NCBI GenBank assembly: GCA_904846265.1
Contig: CAJHAA010000008.1
Span: 1-64,000 of the forward strand
Source: Psychrobacter immobilis
GTDB taxonomy: Bacteria > Pseudomonadota > Gammaproteobacteria > Pseudomonadales > Moraxellaceae
Length of the DNA: 64,000 nt
Reading direction: 5' to 3'
Shown: one piece after another, positions 8,341-17,749 of the stretch
Layout: the number at the start of each line of letters is the position of its first letter
Numbering within the stretch: the first letter of the stretch is position 1
Notes under the pieces: generated by a model
The model's input: only the letters and a program-made list of their open reading frames with translations
What the model was told of the DNA's origin: nothing
The model's database searches: none
Program-made: the position numbers and the translations under genes

Positions 8341-9021
8341 ATGTTAAAACAAGCTTTAGTGCTATTTTTCATACTACCTTTAACGGCTATGGCTGCTCCT
8401 GTAGCAGAAGGCACCTATGTCAGCGGCACTAATAAAAGAGTACACCTAAGCAGTTTTGAATATGAAGGTGCTAAACACTACGAGCTGTTTCTTGCCAATA
8501 TGATTGGCGACGCTAGCTTTGTTATCGCTAGTAAAGCTAAGCCCATTCAAGATGGTAGCACTGTTATTTTTACGGTACCAGAGAGTGGTTATCTAGACTA
8601 TCAGTCTAACTTAGGTTGCCAAATTGAAACGAGATTTTCACCCAATGAAATTCAGTTAAAGAACTTAAGCAATTGCACTTCTACTGAAAGGGCGTTTAAC
8701 GGTTCTTACGTCTATTCGAAAAAATCTAGTATTGTTCCTAAAAAGTATCAAGGCTCTTGGGGAGACTGCGATCTCCCTAAAGCAATTCGTGAGCCAGCAT
8801 TTTTAAGTGATAGCAAAGGTTCTTCAAATGGCACTCAACGCTTCGATGTTATCAAAGTAGATCCTATGTCTTCAAATGAGTTAAATGTCACAGGTGCTTT
8901 TTATTATGAAGCAGACCCAGTCATACACACGATAAATTATAAATATTTATCTGATAAGAGTGTGAATATTAAAGCTGATTGGGATGACAATTCATCGAAT
9001 TATAAGAAATGTCGTGACTAG
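8341..9021 (+). CDS. Exported protein of unknown function
   Basis: This 226-residue protein starts with a signal peptide (MLKQALVLFFILPLTAMA, cut before APVAEG). The mature part contains four well-separated cysteines (LGCQI, SNCTS, GDCDL, KKCRD), consistent with disulfides outside the cytoplasm. The sequence is strand-rich, with short repeats such as GTYVSGTNK and GSYVYSKKS. I do not recognise the family. It sits between hsdS and hsdR with no obvious link to restriction. A weak AAAGG box precedes the start. Confidence 0.65.
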   Translation: MLKQALVLFFILPLTAMAAPVAEGTYVSGTNKRVHLSSFEYEGAKHYELFLANMIGDASFVIASKAKPIQDGSTVIFTVPESGYLDYQSNLGCQIETRFSPNEIQLKNLSNCTSTERAFNGSYVYSKKSSIVPKKYQGSWGDCDLPKAIREPAFLSDSKGSSNGTQRFDVIKVDPMSSNELNVTGAFYYEADPVIHTINYKYLSDKSVNIKADWDDNSSNYKKCRD

Positions 9022-9211
9022 ATTTACACTTCTTACTCAATACTGGTATGACTAATCTTAGCATCAACTTGACTTATTCTTGCTCACCACGCTTGTCTCT
9101 TAGCTTATGCCTAAGCAGATATTAGAGAGTAAGCGTAGATTGATCGTTGAACATCAATATACATATAGAACATGGTTGGTTTTTATATCTCACCTAAAAG
9201 GAAATTGGTAA

Positions 9212-10204
9212 ATGGCTCAAGTCAACTTTGTGATGGTCAGAAGTCCCAAGCTTATTAAAAATAATCAGATTGGCTATGGTTGGGCGAGTGTTAGTTTTTC
9301 TCAATTTGAGACTGTTAAAGATTTAATTGACCAAGGATTCAAAGGTATCGGTAGAGGACGACAAACCAACCAAATAAAACGCTATTTTAATCTCAAGCAA
9401 GATGACTATGTGATTGTACCGTTCTCTGGCACGATCGCTATTGCTGAAGTGGTCGGGCAAAAAAGTTATCATCCGAGCACAGAAGGACTTCAATATGGGG
9501 AAAATAGAATCACAGTTAGCTACCTAAAGCATAAGGATGGCTACTTTATTCCTAGAGGTAGTCTGTCAACGGCACTTCAAAATCGGTTGAAGATTCGCAC
9601 GACTATTTGTGATCTAAATGAATTCTCAGAAGAGCTGTATAAGCACATTGAGTCTATTAAAAATGACAAGCTATATACGTGGAATAACGAACAGGAGCTG
9701 AAACTACAAGAAAATACGGAGAAGTTTAAAGCGCAGCTGCTGGCGAGATTACGCAATAATAAAGGCATCAATCTACAATCTGGTGGTATCGGTCTTGAGC
9801 AGCTGATTAAAGAAATTTTAGAAGCCAAAGGCTACAAAGCTCGTATACCTGCAAAAAATGAAAAATCGGGCATACAAGATGTGGATATCATTGCCACACG
9901 TCTATCGGAGTTTTCAGATAAAACAGAAGGCATTTTTGTCCAAGTAAAACATCATGAGGGTACAACAGGGAGTCATGGTGTTAGACAGGTGGCGGAGTAC
10001 GAGATCAATGAAGATGACTACACGCATATTGATAGAGTGCTCATCACAACAGCGGAATTTAAAAATACTGATTTTGCAGAACTGCATGATGTGACGGTGC
10101 TAGCAGGCGCAGATTTTATCAACTGGATATTTGATAACCTTGAACATTTATCAGAACAAAGCCTTCTGGCACTTGGTATATCGAACTTACCTACGTTGCT
10201 ATGA
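9212..10204 (+). CDS. Mrr-type restriction endonuclease with an N-terminal PUA/EVE-like domain
   Basis: The C-terminal half (about residues 190-310) fits the Mrr_cat PD-(D/E)XK nuclease fold, with GIGLEQLIKEIL, then the catalytic Asp in QDVDIIATR and the Q-x-K pair in FVQVKHH. Mrr-type enzymes cleave DNA carrying particular modified bases. The N-terminal 150 residues are strand-rich and contain DYVIVPFSGTIAIAEVVG, which suggests a small barrel of the PUA/EVE/ASCH kind that reads modified bases; that part is inference. The length is 330 residues and the start follows AAAAGGAAA. The gene sits between hsdS and hsdR and probably provides a second, modification-dependent barrier. Confidence 0.8.
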   Translation: MAQVNFVMVRSPKLIKNNQIGYGWASVSFSQFETVKDLIDQGFKGIGRGRQTNQIKRYFNLKQDDYVIVPFSGTIAIAEVVGQKSYHPSTEGLQYGENRITVSYLKHKDGYFIPRGSLSTALQNRLKIRTTICDLNEFSEELYKHIESIKNDKLYTWNNEQELKLQENTEKFKAQLLARLRNNKGINLQSGGIGLEQLIKEILEAKGYKARIPAKNEKSGIQDVDIIATRLSEFSDKTEGIFVQVKHHEGTTGSHGVRQVAEYEINEDDYTHIDRVLITTAEFKNTDFAELHDVTVLAGADFINWIFDNLEHLSEQSLLALGISNLPTLL

Positions 10205-10342
10205 CAAAGATAAAAGGTATGTGCGACATGGGTTGTATAAACCGTCATAAGTATTCATAGATATCGAGTGATCGTACGGATGTCAGTCGCTAATGTTGAC
10301 TTCTAATAATAATTTATTAAGTTCAAGCAAAGGAACAGTGAA

Positions 10343-11719
10343 ATGGATATGGACATTACGACACAAACATTTGATGGACAAGGTGGACGTGATGAGTTTA
10401 GACGCAAAAGTATCGCTGTAAAAGCTATTAAGCTTCTAAAGTCTGATATAGATATTTCACCAATGGTAATTGATGGCAGTTGGGGCACAGGTAAAACTGA
10501 GTTTTGCCATAAACTTATCAATTTAATGAAAGAAGATAATACACACAGTGTAATTTATATTGATGCTTTTAAAGCTGACCATATTAACGAACCTTTGATG
10601 ACAGTACTTGCAGAGATAATAAAAATTTTACCTAATGAACCAGCACGTAAAAGGTTTATTAAAAAGGTATTACCTACAGTTAGATTTAGTCTTAAAGCAC
10701 TGGCTAAAGCAGGTGTATCTCATCTGCTAAGACAGGATTTTACAGATGTCACAAATGACTTTGATAAAGAGATTCAAAAAGCAGCTAATAAAGCTATTGA
10801 TACGACGGCAGAGTTGATATTAAAAGACCACGTGGAAGCAGAAAAGAATTTGCAGACATTGCAAGCGGCTCTAACAGCGATTTCATCTCAAAATCCTATC
10901 GTCATCTTTATAGACGAACTTGATCGCTGTAGGCCGAATTTTGCAATCGATATGCTTGAGATGATAAAGCATACCTTTGATGTTAAAGATGTTAGTTTTG
11001 TACTTATTACTAATACTCAGCAACTCAAAGCTTCGATTAATCATTGTTATGGTCAAGCAGTGGATGCACGGAGATATTTAGATAAGTTTATAAAGTTTAG
11101 GTTTGAGTTATCACCGCATTCTGATAGGAGTTTCAATGCACCTGTTTTAGCAGCTAAAGAACATTTTTTTGAACTTGCACGTCAAAAAGGAATAGTAACA
11201 AGCCAAAGCCTTAATGGGGACAATTTTAAAAATGCAGTAGAAGACCTGATCAAATCCTTAAATCTATCTTTAAGAGAAGTAGAAACTTTGATATTACATA
11301 TTCAGATTGCTCAAAATCTTTCTGATCCAAAAGCATTTGATAGTGAGCAGCACTTTGGAAAAATTCTATTAAATTTGGTTGGAGTTGCTCTGGTATGTTT
11401 TGAACCAGATCTACTTCGTCAAATAAAAGCAGGTATTGTTGATGCTAAAGAGTTAGGTGGATTTTTAGGTGTTGAAAGAACTCCAAATCTTTCACATGGT
11501 CGAATTCCAGAGTTAGCAGATAGGAAACCAAAGGCTTTTGAGGTTCTCATGGTTATTTTATCTAAAGACTGCAATAGGAATAAGGAAATGTATATGCCTT
11601 CAGCCATACAGTTAGGTCAGTGGGTTATATATATAGAAAATTTTATGGGGCATATCCCACATAACGGTGAAGCTAAAATTAAGTTGTTGGAAGTAGAAAG
11701 CCTAATGTCTTTTGATTAA
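10343..11719 (+). CDS. KAP family P-loop NTPase
   Basis: The Walker A motif GSWGTGKT lies at residues 45-52 and Walker B with sensor residues, IVIFIDELDRC, at about 186-196. That DELDR pattern is typical of KAP ATPases, a STAND-related group common in phage-defence loci. Many KAP proteins carry a membrane segment between Walker A and B, but this 458-residue protein shows none there and looks soluble. It is 138 bp downstream of the Mrr-type gene and ends 15 bp before hsdR, so it may be cotranscribed with hsdR. Its target and partner are unknown. Confidence 0.85.
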   Translation: MDMDITTQTFDGQGGRDEFRRKSIAVKAIKLLKSDIDISPMVIDGSWGTGKTEFCHKLINLMKEDNTHSVIYIDAFKADHINEPLMTVLAEIIKILPNEPARKRFIKKVLPTVRFSLKALAKAGVSHLLRQDFTDVTNDFDKEIQKAANKAIDTTAELILKDHVEAEKNLQTLQAALTAISSQNPIVIFIDELDRCRPNFAIDMLEMIKHTFDVKDVSFVLITNTQQLKASINHCYGQAVDARRYLDKFIKFRFELSPHSDRSFNAPVLAAKEHFFELARQKGIVTSQSLNGDNFKNAVEDLIKSLNLSLREVETLILHIQIAQNLSDPKAFDSEQHFGKILLNLVGVALVCFEPDLLRQIKAGIVDAKELGGFLGVERTPNLSHGRIPELADRKPKAFEVLMVILSKDCNRNKEMYMPSAIQLGQWVIYIENFMGHIPHNGEAKIKLLEVESLMSFD

Positions 11720-11734
11720 TAGGAATAAATTAGA

Positions 11735-14700
11735 ATGCAGATCCTCAACTTCGCCGAAGAATTTAGCTCAAAGATTCCTGCCTTAACCTTGCTGACAACA
11801 TTAGGCTATGAGTTTATTCCACCCAGCCAATGCAACGCCATGCGTAGCAGTAAGCTGCTAGTTGATCAGGCGAATGCTAACAAAACCACTAATCAAGTGG
11901 TGCTATTGCCCATCATGCGTGCATTTTTAGCCAAGCAAACCTTTACTTTTGAAGGTCAGGCGCATCATTTGTCAGACAGTGCCATTGATAAAATCATGCA
12001 TGAGCTAAACCCTGCTATGAACTTAGGCTTGCAGGCAGCAAACGAGGCGCTATATAACGCCATGCTGTATGGCGTGACCGTGACTGAATTTATCGATGGT
12101 AAAAAAACCTCGCAGACCATCGCTCTGATAGATTGGAATAACATCGGTAATAATAGCTTTCACGTTACCGAAGAGCTGGTCGTACTCAATAGTGAGGGTA
12201 CGAGTAGTCGTAGACCTGATATCGTCTGCTTTGTGAATGGTCTACCGCTGGCAGTGATCGAAGCCAAACGCCCTGACTCCAGTAGAGAGTGGCAATCGAC
12301 CAATGCCCAAGCAGTGTCCCAGCATATCCGCAATCAAAAGCCAAAAGAAATCCCACATCTATTTGCCTATAGCCAGTTATTACTAGCGGTCAATGGTAAT
12401 GACGGTCTGTATGCTACTTGCGGTACGCCTGAGAAGTTTTGGGCAAAATGGGTTGAAGAAGAGATCTCTGAGCCCGAGTTTCATCGTTTAAAGAACCAAG
12501 CACTCAGTCCTAAGCAAATTGAGAATTTGTTTGGTGATCGTCCTACCTCTATCAAAGAGGAGTATCAGTCATTAGTTGATGGTGATGATTTAGTCGTCAC
12601 TGACCAAGACCGATTAATCATCAGCCTTTTACAGCCACAGCGTCTGCTTGAGATGACGCGCATGTTTACTTTGTTTGACAAAAAGGTTGGCAAAATTGTT
12701 GCCCGTTATCAGCAAGTCTTTGGTATCAAAGCTCTGATTGAACGTATCAGTAGTTTCGATGAAAAGGGCAGTCGTGAGGGCGGTGTCATTTGGCACACCA
12801 CAGGCAGTGGTAAGTCTTTTACGATGGTGTTTTTCTCTAAAGCACTTGTTTGGTTAGAAGAACTCGCCAAGTGCCGCGTCATTGTCGTCACGGATCGTGT
12901 TGATCTTGAAACTCAGCTTAGTAAAACCTTTGCGTCAGGCGGCGTGCTTAGTGATCGCGACAAAACGGGTGCCATGGCAACCTCTGGTCGCCGTCTAGCA
13001 CAACAAATCGGTCACGGTAACGAGCGCGTTATTTTCTCCATTATTAATAAGTTTGGTTCAGCCGTTAAGTATGATGAGTGCTATAACGATAGCCCAAATA
13101 TAATCGTCATGGTCGATGAAGGTCATCGTAGCCAAAACGGTGAGAATAATATTCGCATGAGCCAAGCCCTGCCAAACGCTGCCTTTATTGCCTTTACCGG
13201 AACGCCATTACTTAAAGATGATAAAACCGAAAATAAATTCGGCAGCATCATCCACTCTTATACCATGCAGCAAGCGGTCAAAGACAAAACCGTTACCCCA
13301 CTGTTATACGAAGAGCGTATCCCTGAGCTCAATACCAATGACCAAGCCATAGATAGCTGGTTTGACCGTATTACCCAAAAGCTCACTGATGATCAAAAGA
13401 GTGACCTCAAACGTAAGTTCTCCCAAAAAGGTCAAATCTATCAGGTTGAGGGACGTATCGAGCTGATCGCTCATGATATATCTGATCACTTCCAAAACTT
13501 TAAACAGCAGCATCTCAAGGGTCAATTAGCTTGTGACTCTAAAGCCTCAGCTATTCGCTATAAAATGGCATTAGATAAGATTGGCAAAGTGACTTCAGTG
13601 GTCGCTATGTCACCACCTGATACGCGTGAAGGGCATGACACCGTCGATGGCGAATCAAAAGACATCGTACAAAGATGGTGGCAAGATAATGTGGCCAATG
13701 AATATGGCGGTGATGAAAAAGCCTATACCAAAGCCATTATAGAAGCCTTTAGTCAGGACGATGGTCCTGACATTATGATCGTCGTTGATAAGCTATTAAC
13801 GGGCTTTGATGAGCCAAAGAACACCGTTTTATATATTGATAAGCCTTTAAAGCAGCATAACCTCATTCAAGCCATTGCACGGGTGAACCGCTTGCATGAG
13901 AAGAAACGCTTTGGTTATCTGATTGATTATCGTGGCATCTTAAAAGAGCTAGATGTCACCATCGAGAAATACCAAGACTTAGCGGAACGTACGCAAGGAG
14001 GTTTTGATATCGAAGACCTCAAAGGTCTTTATAACGCCATGGATACTGAGTACAAGCAGCTGCCAAGACTACATAGCGAGCTGTGGGCTATCTTCTCATC
14101 GGTAAAAAACAAGCAAGACGGGCAAGCATTAAGACAAGTGCTTGCACCAAAAATGCAGGAAATAGATGGCAGAGTGGTTGATACCAAGCTAAAAGAACGT
14201 GATGACTTTTATGCTGCTTTAACTGAATTTTCTAACGCCATGAAAATTGCATTGCAATCGGCGTCCTTCTTTGAAGACAAATCATTTGATAGCAAGCGCG
14301 ATCGCTACAAAGCCGATCTAAAAGCCTTTGTTAATCTACGTAAGCAAGTGCGCGAGGATGCTGATGAAACCATCGATTACGATGAGTATGAAGCGGATAT
14401 TCGAAGCTTGCTTGATAAGCATATCGCTGGACTTGAGGTTCGTGAGGCAAAAGGTGCATACTTGGTTGGCAACTTAGGTAAAGATGTTAAGCCTGAAGAA
14501 TTAAGCGATGATGAAGCCCGTAACCAAACGGATAAAATCACTGGTCGGGTGACCAAGATGATTGAGCAGGATTTGGCTGATGACCCTTATGCCCAAGAGT
14601 ATTTTTCTAAATTGCTTAAGCAAGCGATTGCGGATGCCAAAGCCATGTTCGATGCACCAGTGAAGCAGTACATGATGTTTGCTGATTTTGAGCAAGCTGT

Positions 14701-15046
14701 CAAAGACCGTGATGTCGCCGATGTACCAAATGAGTTTATCGATAATAGCGGCAAATTAAACAAACATGCTCAGGCGTATTTTGGTCTGTTTAAGCACTTA
14801 TTTGATACTGATTTCTTGATAGATAAAGAGTTAGATAACGACAAGCTAGTTGCTTACGCCTTTGAGATTGATAATATTGTTAAGACAGCAGTGGCTGAGT
14901 ATTCTATTAACCCAGCAGAAATTGAAAATGCTATTAGTGTCAAATTGCTGCCGATGTTATTTATGGATTTGGGTATCGATAAAGCGCAACAGCTCATTGA
15001 GGAAGTGCTAAAGATTACCCGTCTTGGACTTTCAAGAGATAAGTAG
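11735..15046 (+). CDS. hsdR: Type I restriction-modification system, restriction subunit R
   Basis: HsdR is the ATP-driven translocase and nuclease of the type I complex. The 1103 residues are full length. The N-terminal nuclease domain shows RRPDIVCFVNGLPLAVIEAK (about residues 160-178), with the PD-(D/E)XK Asp and E-x-K. The motor domain has Walker A TTGSGKS (about 355-361), the DEAD-box motif as DEGH (about 460) and motif III FTGTP (about 487). The C-terminal third is the helical part that docks on the methylase. AGGAAT lies upstream of the ATG. All key motifs are present, so the enzyme is probably active. Confidence 0.95.
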   Translation: MQILNFAEEFSSKIPALTLLTTLGYEFIPPSQCNAMRSSKLLVDQANANKTTNQVVLLPIMRAFLAKQTFTFEGQAHHLSDSAIDKIMHELNPAMNLGLQAANEALYNAMLYGVTVTEFIDGKKTSQTIALIDWNNIGNNSFHVTEELVVLNSEGTSSRRPDIVCFVNGLPLAVIEAKRPDSSREWQSTNAQAVSQHIRNQKPKEIPHLFAYSQLLLAVNGNDGLYATCGTPEKFWAKWVEEEISEPEFHRLKNQALSPKQIENLFGDRPTSIKEEYQSLVDGDDLVVTDQDRLIISLLQPQRLLEMTRMFTLFDKKVGKIVARYQQVFGIKALIERISSFDEKGSREGGVIWHTTGSGKSFTMVFFSKALVWLEELAKCRVIVVTDRVDLETQLSKTFASGGVLSDRDKTGAMATSGRRLAQQIGHGNERVIFSIINKFGSAVKYDECYNDSPNIIVMVDEGHRSQNGENNIRMSQALPNAAFIAFTGTPLLKDDKTENKFGSIIHSYTMQQAVKDKTVTPLLYEERIPELNTNDQAIDSWFDRITQKLTDDQKSDLKRKFSQKGQIYQVEGRIELIAHDISDHFQNFKQQHLKGQLACDSKASAIRYKMALDKIGKVTSVVAMSPPDTREGHDTVDGESKDIVQRWWQDNVANEYGGDEKAYTKAIIEAFSQDDGPDIMIVVDKLLTGFDEPKNTVLYIDKPLKQHNLIQAIARVNRLHEKKRFGYLIDYRGILKELDVTIEKYQDLAERTQGGFDIEDLKGLYNAMDTEYKQLPRLHSELWAIFSSVKNKQDGQALRQVLAPKMQEIDGRVVDTKLKERDDFYAALTEFSNAMKIALQSASFFEDKSFDSKRDRYKADLKAFVNLRKQVREDADETIDYDEYEADIRSLLDKHIAGLEVREAKGAYLVGNLGKDVKPEELSDDEARNQTDKITGRVTKMIEQDLADDPYAQEYFSKLLKQAIADAKAMFDAPVKQYMMFADFEQAVKDRDVADVPNEFIDNSGKLNKHAQAYFGLFKHLFDTDFLIDKELDNDKLVAYAFEIDNIVKTAVAEYSINPAEIENAISVKLLPMLFMDLGIDKAQQLIEEVLKITRLGLSRDK

Positions 15047-15074
15047 CCTAAGAGCAGCAAGAGGGTAGTAGGTA

Positions 15075-15899
15075 ATGACTGAGAATGGCGTATTTTATTA
15101 TGGTCAAGATAAGATTGATTATGAAGTCGTGCGTAAAGAAGCAACTTATAAAGAAAAGATAAATAAGCCTGAAAGCGACAAGCTGATTGCTAAAAAGGCT
15201 AAGCCTCGAAAAGTAGTCATTAAAGTACATCCTGATCAGCGTGTGGTTGCCACCGCACCTATCGATGCCAGCGAAGAAGTAATACATAACGCGATGATGA
15301 AGCGTGCTCGCTGGATATGGCAAAGCCTACAGGACTTTGCCAAGCAACAAGATCATGTATTACCTAAGCGTTATGTTAGCGGTGAAACCCAGTTTTATCT
15401 GGGTCGTCGTTATGTGTTAAAAGTGATAACCGATGCAGAAGCTAACGATGTGATAAACAGTACTGTGAAGCTTAGTCGCGGTAAGTTGAATGTAGAATTG
15501 TCTCAAAGTGATTCTAGGTTGGACGATGAAGAACGAGCCGCTCTCGTAAAAAGCCTTATTGACAAATGGTATAAAAATAAATTTAGGTCGATCTCTAGAG
15601 AGAGGCTTGAAGCCTTGCTGCATAAGGCCTCATGGGTTGATAGTAGTCCTTCAATAAAATTAATGACTATGAAAAAGCAATGGGGGAGCTGCTCAATTAA
15701 AGGCAATTTAATATTAAATCCTCATTTAATAAAAGCCCCAAAGGAGTGCATTGATTACGTGATATTGCATGAGCTGTGTCATATAGCTGAGCATAATCAT
15801 AGCGAGAACTTTTGGCGCCTATTAACGCAAGTAATGCCGAACTGGAAAGAGGTGAAGGCTAGGCTCGACGGGATGGCTGAGTTTTACTTGAATGAGTAA
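15075..15899 (+). CDS. YgjP-like zinc metallopeptidase domain protein (DUF45)
   Basis: The protein has the zinc-binding motif HELCH at residues 232-236, followed by a downstream NHSENFW segment, and MKKQWGSC before it. These are the hallmarks of the YgjP/DUF45 family related to WLM and SprT proteases. Family members are often found next to hsdR in type I loci; the substrate is unknown. This copy has 274 residues, with a basic, charged N-terminal 60 residues. It starts 28 bp after hsdR, so it is very probably in the same transcript. Confidence 0.85.
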   Translation: MTENGVFYYGQDKIDYEVVRKEATYKEKINKPESDKLIAKKAKPRKVVIKVHPDQRVVATAPIDASEEVIHNAMMKRARWIWQSLQDFAKQQDHVLPKRYVSGETQFYLGRRYVLKVITDAEANDVINSTVKLSRGKLNVELSQSDSRLDDEERAALVKSLIDKWYKNKFRSISRERLEALLHKASWVDSSPSIKLMTMKKQWGSCSIKGNLILNPHLIKAPKECIDYVILHELCHIAEHNHSENFWRLLTQVMPNWKEVKARLDGMAEFYLNE

Positions 15900-15970
15900 A
15901 ATTTGGAGCTAGATAGTTTAAGATGGTTTTTTGGAAAAGTATCAGCCTCCGATATACTCGAGGCGCTTCA

Positions 15971-16492
15971 CTACAGCATCCGCTTTAAGGTGTTATCCTT
16001 TTTAATGTAATGATGATACAAAGCCATAGCAGTGTGGACAATGATTAGTGCTGTCAGCATCCAAGCCAGTGGTGCATGCAGTTGACCCAGCGTTGCCGCC
16101 CAAGCAACCTTTTCACCTTCAGCAAAGATATCAAAGCCGAATGCGGTTAGGCCATAGCCTCCACCAATCATTATCATGATTCCAGCTAGCGGCAGCAGTA
16201 ACATACACGCGTAAAGCAAACCATGACCAGCGATAACCAGCTTGGCAGTGGTTGGCTCGTGTACTGGACGTTGATGGCGTTGCGAAGCGACCCACATCAG
16301 TCTCAGGACAACTAATACGAGCAATAGAACACCAATAGAAACATGCCAAGGCACTAACGTCTGACCGATCCAATGCTCGCCGTCGCTGATACGGTCAGTG
16401 AACTTAAGTAACTGCCAGAAGATTAATACTGTCATACTCCAGTGAAAAAATTTGCTAATGCGACCATAGCGCTCTTTCGAATCAATATTCAT
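15971..16492 (-). CDS. Cytochrome b561 family protein
   Basis: This 173-residue inner-membrane protein has four hydrophobic helices and conserved histidines (FHWSM near residue 17, WHVSIG near 49, LHAPLAW near 139, IVHTAM near 152) that would ligate two b-type haems. Proteins of the bacterial b561 (CybB) group pass electrons between the quinone pool and other acceptors. It is the last gene of a leftward run with DUF2218, SDR, DODA-type dioxygenase and GST genes, which suggests quinone redox work. It ends 71 bp from the convergent metallopeptidase gene. Confidence 0.88.
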   Translation of the reverse strand: MNIDSKERYGRISKFFHWSMTVLIFWQLLKFTDRISDGEHWIGQTLVPWHVSIGVLLLVLVVLRLMWVASQRHQRPVHEPTTAKLVIAGHGLLYACMLLLPLAGIMIMIGGGYGLTAFGFDIFAEGEKVAWAATLGQLHAPLAWMLTALIIVHTAMALYHHYIKKDNTLKRML

Positions 16493-16526
16493 AACCTTTT
16501 CTTCTTGTATTGGCTGTGATGCTCAA

Positions 16527-16799
16527 TTAAGCCCATTCGATAACAAGCGTCTCTTTGCCAGCCATACGTAGCAAATGATCACTGACAACTTGCTGTAATT
16601 TTGGCAACTGCTCGGTATCACTTTTGAGTGTTACTATCAGTAAGTCAGTACAATACATCTGACAGACACCCATGGGCAGCTCAATCTCACCTTTATCTGA
16701 GCTTAGGGTAACGGGCAGCTTATGTGCCCAGTGCTTGCACAGTCGATTCATTATTTGCTGCGGATTTTGTGTTTGTATCGTTGCGCTAGATGTTAGCAT
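16527..16799 (-). CDS. DUF2218 domain protein
   Basis: This 90-residue protein matches DUF2218 in length and pattern (start TSSATIQTQNPQQIMNRLCKH, then the PMGVCQMY segment and a C-terminal IEWA). The family is often next to redox or siderophore-type genes and has no settled function. The start follows AAGGG at suitable spacing. It lies 34 bp upstream of the cytochrome b561 gene in the same direction. No membrane segment or signal peptide is seen, so it is cytoplasmic. Confidence 0.75.
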   Translation of the reverse strand: MLTSSATIQTQNPQQIMNRLCKHWAHKLPVTLSSDKGEIELPMGVCQMYCTDLLIVTLKSDTEQLPKLQQVVSDHLLRMAGKETLVIEWA

Positions 16800-16848
16800 A
16801 ATTAAATACCCTTATTATTAATGATAGAAACTTACCGTCTAAAACTCG

Positions 16849-17652
16849 TTAAGCAATACTTTCTACAATACCACCTTCAACCCGTAGTGCTGAACCCGTG
16901 GTTGCGCTCGCTTGTGTTGAGGCAATATAGACACTCATGTTGGCAATTTCTTCAGGGGTTGCAAAACGCTTAAGTAGCGTTGATGGACGGTTCTCATCTA
17001 AGAATACGCCTTCCATCTCCTCCGCTGAGACGCCGCGCTCATCCGCCAGTTCTTGCATCATGGCTTTTGCGCCCTCGGTTCGAGTCGGTCCTGGCAAAAT
17101 ACTATTCACTGTCACACCGCTGCCCGCTAACACTTTGGCAAGACCACGTGATACGCCTTGAATAGCTGCTTTAGTCACGCCGTAGTGCACCATTTCAGCT
17201 GGGATATTCAATGCCGATTCACTAGAGATAAACTGAATACGACCCCAACCTTTTTCCTTCATTGCTTTTGCATAATGCCGCGACAGACGGACACCGCTCA
17301 TGACATTAATTTGGAACATCTCCTCCCAAGCATTGTCATCAATATCAAAGAAAGGGGTGGCGCCATAAATCCCTAGATTGTTCACTAAGATATCTACTTC
17401 TGGCAAGGTGTTGATAATTGTCTGACAGCCACCAGCCGTCCCCGCATCAGCAACAATGCCTTTTATATTATTGGCATCATTAACAGCATCAGCTTGTTGA
17501 AGCTGTTTGATCGCCTCATCAACGCCAGCTTGATCGCGACCAACGATAGTGACTTGTGCGCCAGCTTTGGCAAGACCTGTTGCAATAGCGAGGCCAATAC
17601 CCGCAGTTGAACCTGTGACGAGTGCTGTTTTTCCATTAAGGTCGATGTTCAT
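16849..17652 (-). CDS. Short-chain dehydrogenase/reductase
   Basis: The 267-residue protein is a classical SDR. It has the nucleotide-binding TGSTAGIG (residues 13-20), the structural NNLGIYG motif (about 92-98), a catalytic Ser in FISSES and the YxxxK active site in VHYGVTK. An NAD(P)-dependent oxidation or reduction of a hydroxyl or keto group is certain as a class; the substrate is not readable. GGAG lies 8 bases before the ATG. It sits between a DODA-type dioxygenase and DUF2218, in the direction of the GST-led run. Confidence 0.9.
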   Translation of the reverse strand: MNIDLNGKTALVTGSTAGIGLAIATGLAKAGAQVTIVGRDQAGVDEAIKQLQQADAVNDANNIKGIVADAGTAGGCQTIINTLPEVDILVNNLGIYGATPFFDIDDNAWEEMFQINVMSGVRLSRHYAKAMKEKGWGRIQFISSESALNIPAEMVHYGVTKAAIQGVSRGLAKVLAGSGVTVNSILPGPTRTEGAKAMMQELADERGVSAEEMEGVFLDENRPSTLLKRFATPEEIANMSVYIASTQASATTGSALRVEGGIVESIA

Positions 17653-17749
17653 AATATTTCTCCGTTTATAAATAATTTTTGTCTATGTATGTTTGCTGCT
17701 TTGTGAGTATCAGTTTATAAAGAATTAAATGAATATCAGATTAATAAAT

